Shown here: positions 5,628 through 6,342 of the stretch, piece by piece
Layout: each line of letters begins with the position of its first letter
How positions within the stretch are numbered: position 1 is the first letter of the stretch
Assembly: GCA_025965635.1 (NCBI GenBank)
Contig: JAOPWO010000028.1
Location: forward strand, 1-6,342
Length of the DNA stretch: 6,342 bases
DNA from: Modestobacter sp.
GTDB taxonomy: Bacteria; Actinomycetota; Actinomycetes; Mycobacteriales; Geodermatophilaceae
Direction of reading: 5' to 3'
Translations under genes and position numbers: made by a program
The notes under the pieces: generated by a model
What the model was told of the DNA's origin: nothing
The model's input: only the letters and a program-made list of their open reading frames with translations
Databases searched by the model: none

Positions 5628-6101
5628 TCAGCGCGGCGGGATCCCCAGGCCGGCCAGCGCGGAGAACGCGTCCGGCTGCTCGGCGTGCGGCAGGTGCCCG
5701 GCGCCGGGGACGACGGCGAGCGTGGCCGCGGGCAGGGCGTCGGTCCAGGACCGGGCGTGCGACAGCGGGACGATGCGGTCCTGCTCGCCCCGGAGCAGCG
5801 TGACCGGCTGGGCCAAGCGCCGGGTGATCCGCTCCGGTTCGCGGCGGGCCGGTTCGGTGGCGATCCAGCCGCCGGACGAGCAGCCCACCAGGACGGCGGA
5901 GGCGTCGCCCGGCGCGTCGAGCAGCCCGGAGTGCACCGCCGGGGAGTTGGCCGGCGCGTCCGAGTTGCCGTCGGAGCCGGGGTGGTCGGGGCGGATGACC
6001 CGGTCCCGCTCGGCCGGCTGCACCCGGAGCCGGACGCCGCGGACGTCCACGGCGCGCTCCACGGCCTCGGGAGCGGCGGTGGGATCGCTCCTCGGTGTCA
6101 C
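5628..6101 (-). CDS. Shrunken alpha/beta hydrolase, probably a decaying gene
   Basis: At 157 residues this is little over half of a normal alpha/beta hydrolase (260-290). Recognisable parts are in order: the first strands VDVRGVRLRV (18-27), strand 4 RVIRPDHPG (34-42), nucleophile elbow VGCSSGGWIA with Ser75, then GEQDRIVP with Asp108 and GAGHLPH with His136. Two blocks are absent, each without loss of frame: the strand and HGxG oxyanion-hole loop expected between residues 28 and 31, and nearly the whole cap expected between RREPERI (87-92) and QPVTLLRGEQ (98-107). Ser75 and Asp108 are only 33 residues apart; about 100 or more is usual. Prolines occur where helices normally carry Leu (LLDAPG, TEPARR), consistent with relaxed selection. 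A proper ribosome binding site (GAGGAG at 6106-6111, GTG at 6101) and a promoter remain. Full-length relatives hydrolyse C-C bonds of ring-fission products or esters; this protein is unlikely to be active. A functional mini-protein is possible but less likely. Confidence 0.7.
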   Translation of the reverse strand: MTPRSDPTAAPEAVERAVDVRGVRLRVQPAERDRVIRPDHPGSDGNSDAPANSPAVHSGLLDAPGDASAVLVGCSSGGWIATEPARREPERITRRLAQPVTLLRGEQDRIVPLSHARSWTDALPAATLAVVPGAGHLPHAEQPDAFSALAGLGIPPR

Positions 6102-6105
6102 AGGG

Positions 6106-6111
6106 CTCCTC
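6106..6111 (-). promoter_or_regulatory. Ribosome binding site of the shrunken hydrolase gene
   Basis: GAGGAG on the minus strand is four bases from the GTG at 6101. The spacing is slightly short but the match is strong, and it decides the GTG start. Confidence 0.55.
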
Positions 6112-6140
6112 GGATGCAGCGGACGGCGGCAGGCCCAGTG

Positions 6141-6170
6141 ACCCTAGGCACACCCGGTGATGCAGGCCAA
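6141..6170 (-). promoter_or_regulatory. Sigma70-type promoter upstream of the hydrolase-LysR pair
   Basis: On the minus strand TTGGCC (-35, 6165-6170) and TAGGGT (-10, 6141-6146) are separated by 18 bases. TAGGGT fits the actinobacterial TANNNT consensus. Transcription would start near 6134, giving a leader of about 33 bases before the hydrolase GTG. This implies that the hydrolase and LysR genes are expressed separately from the FAH-family gene upstream. The call is by eye and depends on the spacing and -10 match. Confidence 0.45.
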
Positions 6171-6174
6171 TACC
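6156..6174. promoter_or_regulatory. Imperfect dyad over the -35 element, possible LysR binding site
   Basis: GGTnnTGnnGnnCAnnACC is centred on 6165, with GGT, T and G mirrored by C, A and ACC. LysR-type regulators bind short interrupted dyads and often overlap the promoter of their own operon, which here would allow autoregulation. The dyad is short and could be chance. Confidence 0.25.
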
Positions 6175-6216
6175 CCTTGCGGGCCCGCTGGTTCCCTGGA
6201 GCGATCAGCATTCCGC

Positions 6217-6342
6217 TCAGCGCACCGAGACGGTCATGGAGCCGATCCGGCTGATCCTCATGTCCAGGGTCTCCCCCGCGGTGATCGGCCCGACCCCGGG
6301 AGGAGCACCGGTGAACACCACGTCGCCGGGGTTCAACGTCAT
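6217..6342 (-). CDS. Fumarylacetoacetate hydrolase (FAH) family protein, C-terminal end (5' part beyond window)
   Basis: Only the last 41 residues are present, entering from the right edge and ending with TGA at 6217-6219. They match the C-terminal signature of the FAA_hydrolase fold: LNPGDVVFTGAPPGVGPI, then AGETLDMRISRIGSMTVSV, corresponding to the family pattern LxPGDVIxTGTPxGVG followed by GDxVxxxIxxIGxLxxxV. Family members are metal-dependent and cleave or hydrate acylpyruvates and related 2-oxo acids (fumarylpyruvate hydrolase, HpcE-type decarboxylase/isomerase, oxaloacetate decarboxylase). The exact activity is set by the missing N-terminal part. The next gene is 115 bp away behind its own promoter, so this is probably the last gene of an upstream operon. 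The ATG at 6340-6342 is an internal methionine, not a start. Confidence 0.85.
   Translation of the reverse strand: MTLNPGDVVFTGAPPGVGPITAGETLDMRISRIGSMTVSVR

Noticed and set aside
6179..6218. GCGGGCCCGC palindrome and GAGCG/CGCTC stem after the FAH-family stop as a terminator
   Set aside because: The stem is only 5 bp with a 10-base loop and overlaps the stop codon, and the 10-bp palindrome has no loop. Both are within chance for this GC content.
4656..6254. Plus-strand open frame of 532 codons and a minus-strand frame of 544 codons (4519-6153)
   Set aside because: Both overlap the LysR and hydrolase genes in the wrong frame and consist of Arg/Pro/Gly/Ala-rich sequence without domain motifs.
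1..6342. Mobile element, CRISPR array, toxin-antitoxin or defence genes
   Set aside because: No transposase or integrase, no direct-repeat arrays, no composition shift and no recognisable defence domain were seen on either strand.

Overview
The window is about 70% GC, with third codon positions almost always G or C, several GTG starts, tight gene packing and AGGAG-type ribosome binding sites. This is a high-GC actinobacterium. The protein style and gene content would fit Geodermatophilaceae or a relative, but that placement is an impression and was not tested. Every supported gene lies on the minus strand, so the map reads from right to left.

From the right edge, in transcription order: (1) the last 41 residues of a fumarylacetoacetate hydrolase (FAH) family protein, ending at 6217; (2) a 115-bp gap with a good sigma70-type promoter; (3) a very short alpha/beta hydrolase (6101-5628) that keeps the Ser-Asp-His residues but lacks the oxyanion-hole strand and almost the whole cap; (4) a LysR-type regulator (5534-4587) preceded by its own strong ribosome binding site; (5) a 198-bp intergenic region with a perfect 16-bp palindrome; (6) an ABC importer operon of the nitrate/sulfonate/taurine (SsuABC/TauABC/NMT1) class. 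Its parts are a lipoprotein binding protein (4388-3381), a 14-bp GC hairpin, two different permeases overlapping by ATGA (3269-2460 and 2463-1522) and an ATPase (1487-672). (7) The N-terminal 220 residues of a thiamine-diphosphate (ThDP) enzyme of the acetolactate synthase/benzoylformate decarboxylase superfamily begin 11 bp after the ATPase and run off the left edge.

Taken together this looks like an uptake-plus-catabolism locus for a small organic acid. The importer captures and imports the compound, and a co-transcribed ThDP enzyme probably acts on it or on a 2-oxo acid derived from it. FAH-family and alpha/beta-hydrolase genes, typical of C-C bond cleavage in ring-fission pathways, sit upstream with a BenM/CatR-like LysR regulator. 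The substrate cannot be read from the sequence. The features most worth following up are the shrunken hydrolase, the palindromic operator candidate, the two-permease importer coupled to a ThDP enzyme, and a CXXC pair in the binding protein.

No tRNA, rRNA, CRISPR array, insertion sequence, integrase or attachment site was seen. No gene-free stretch exceeds about 200 bases.
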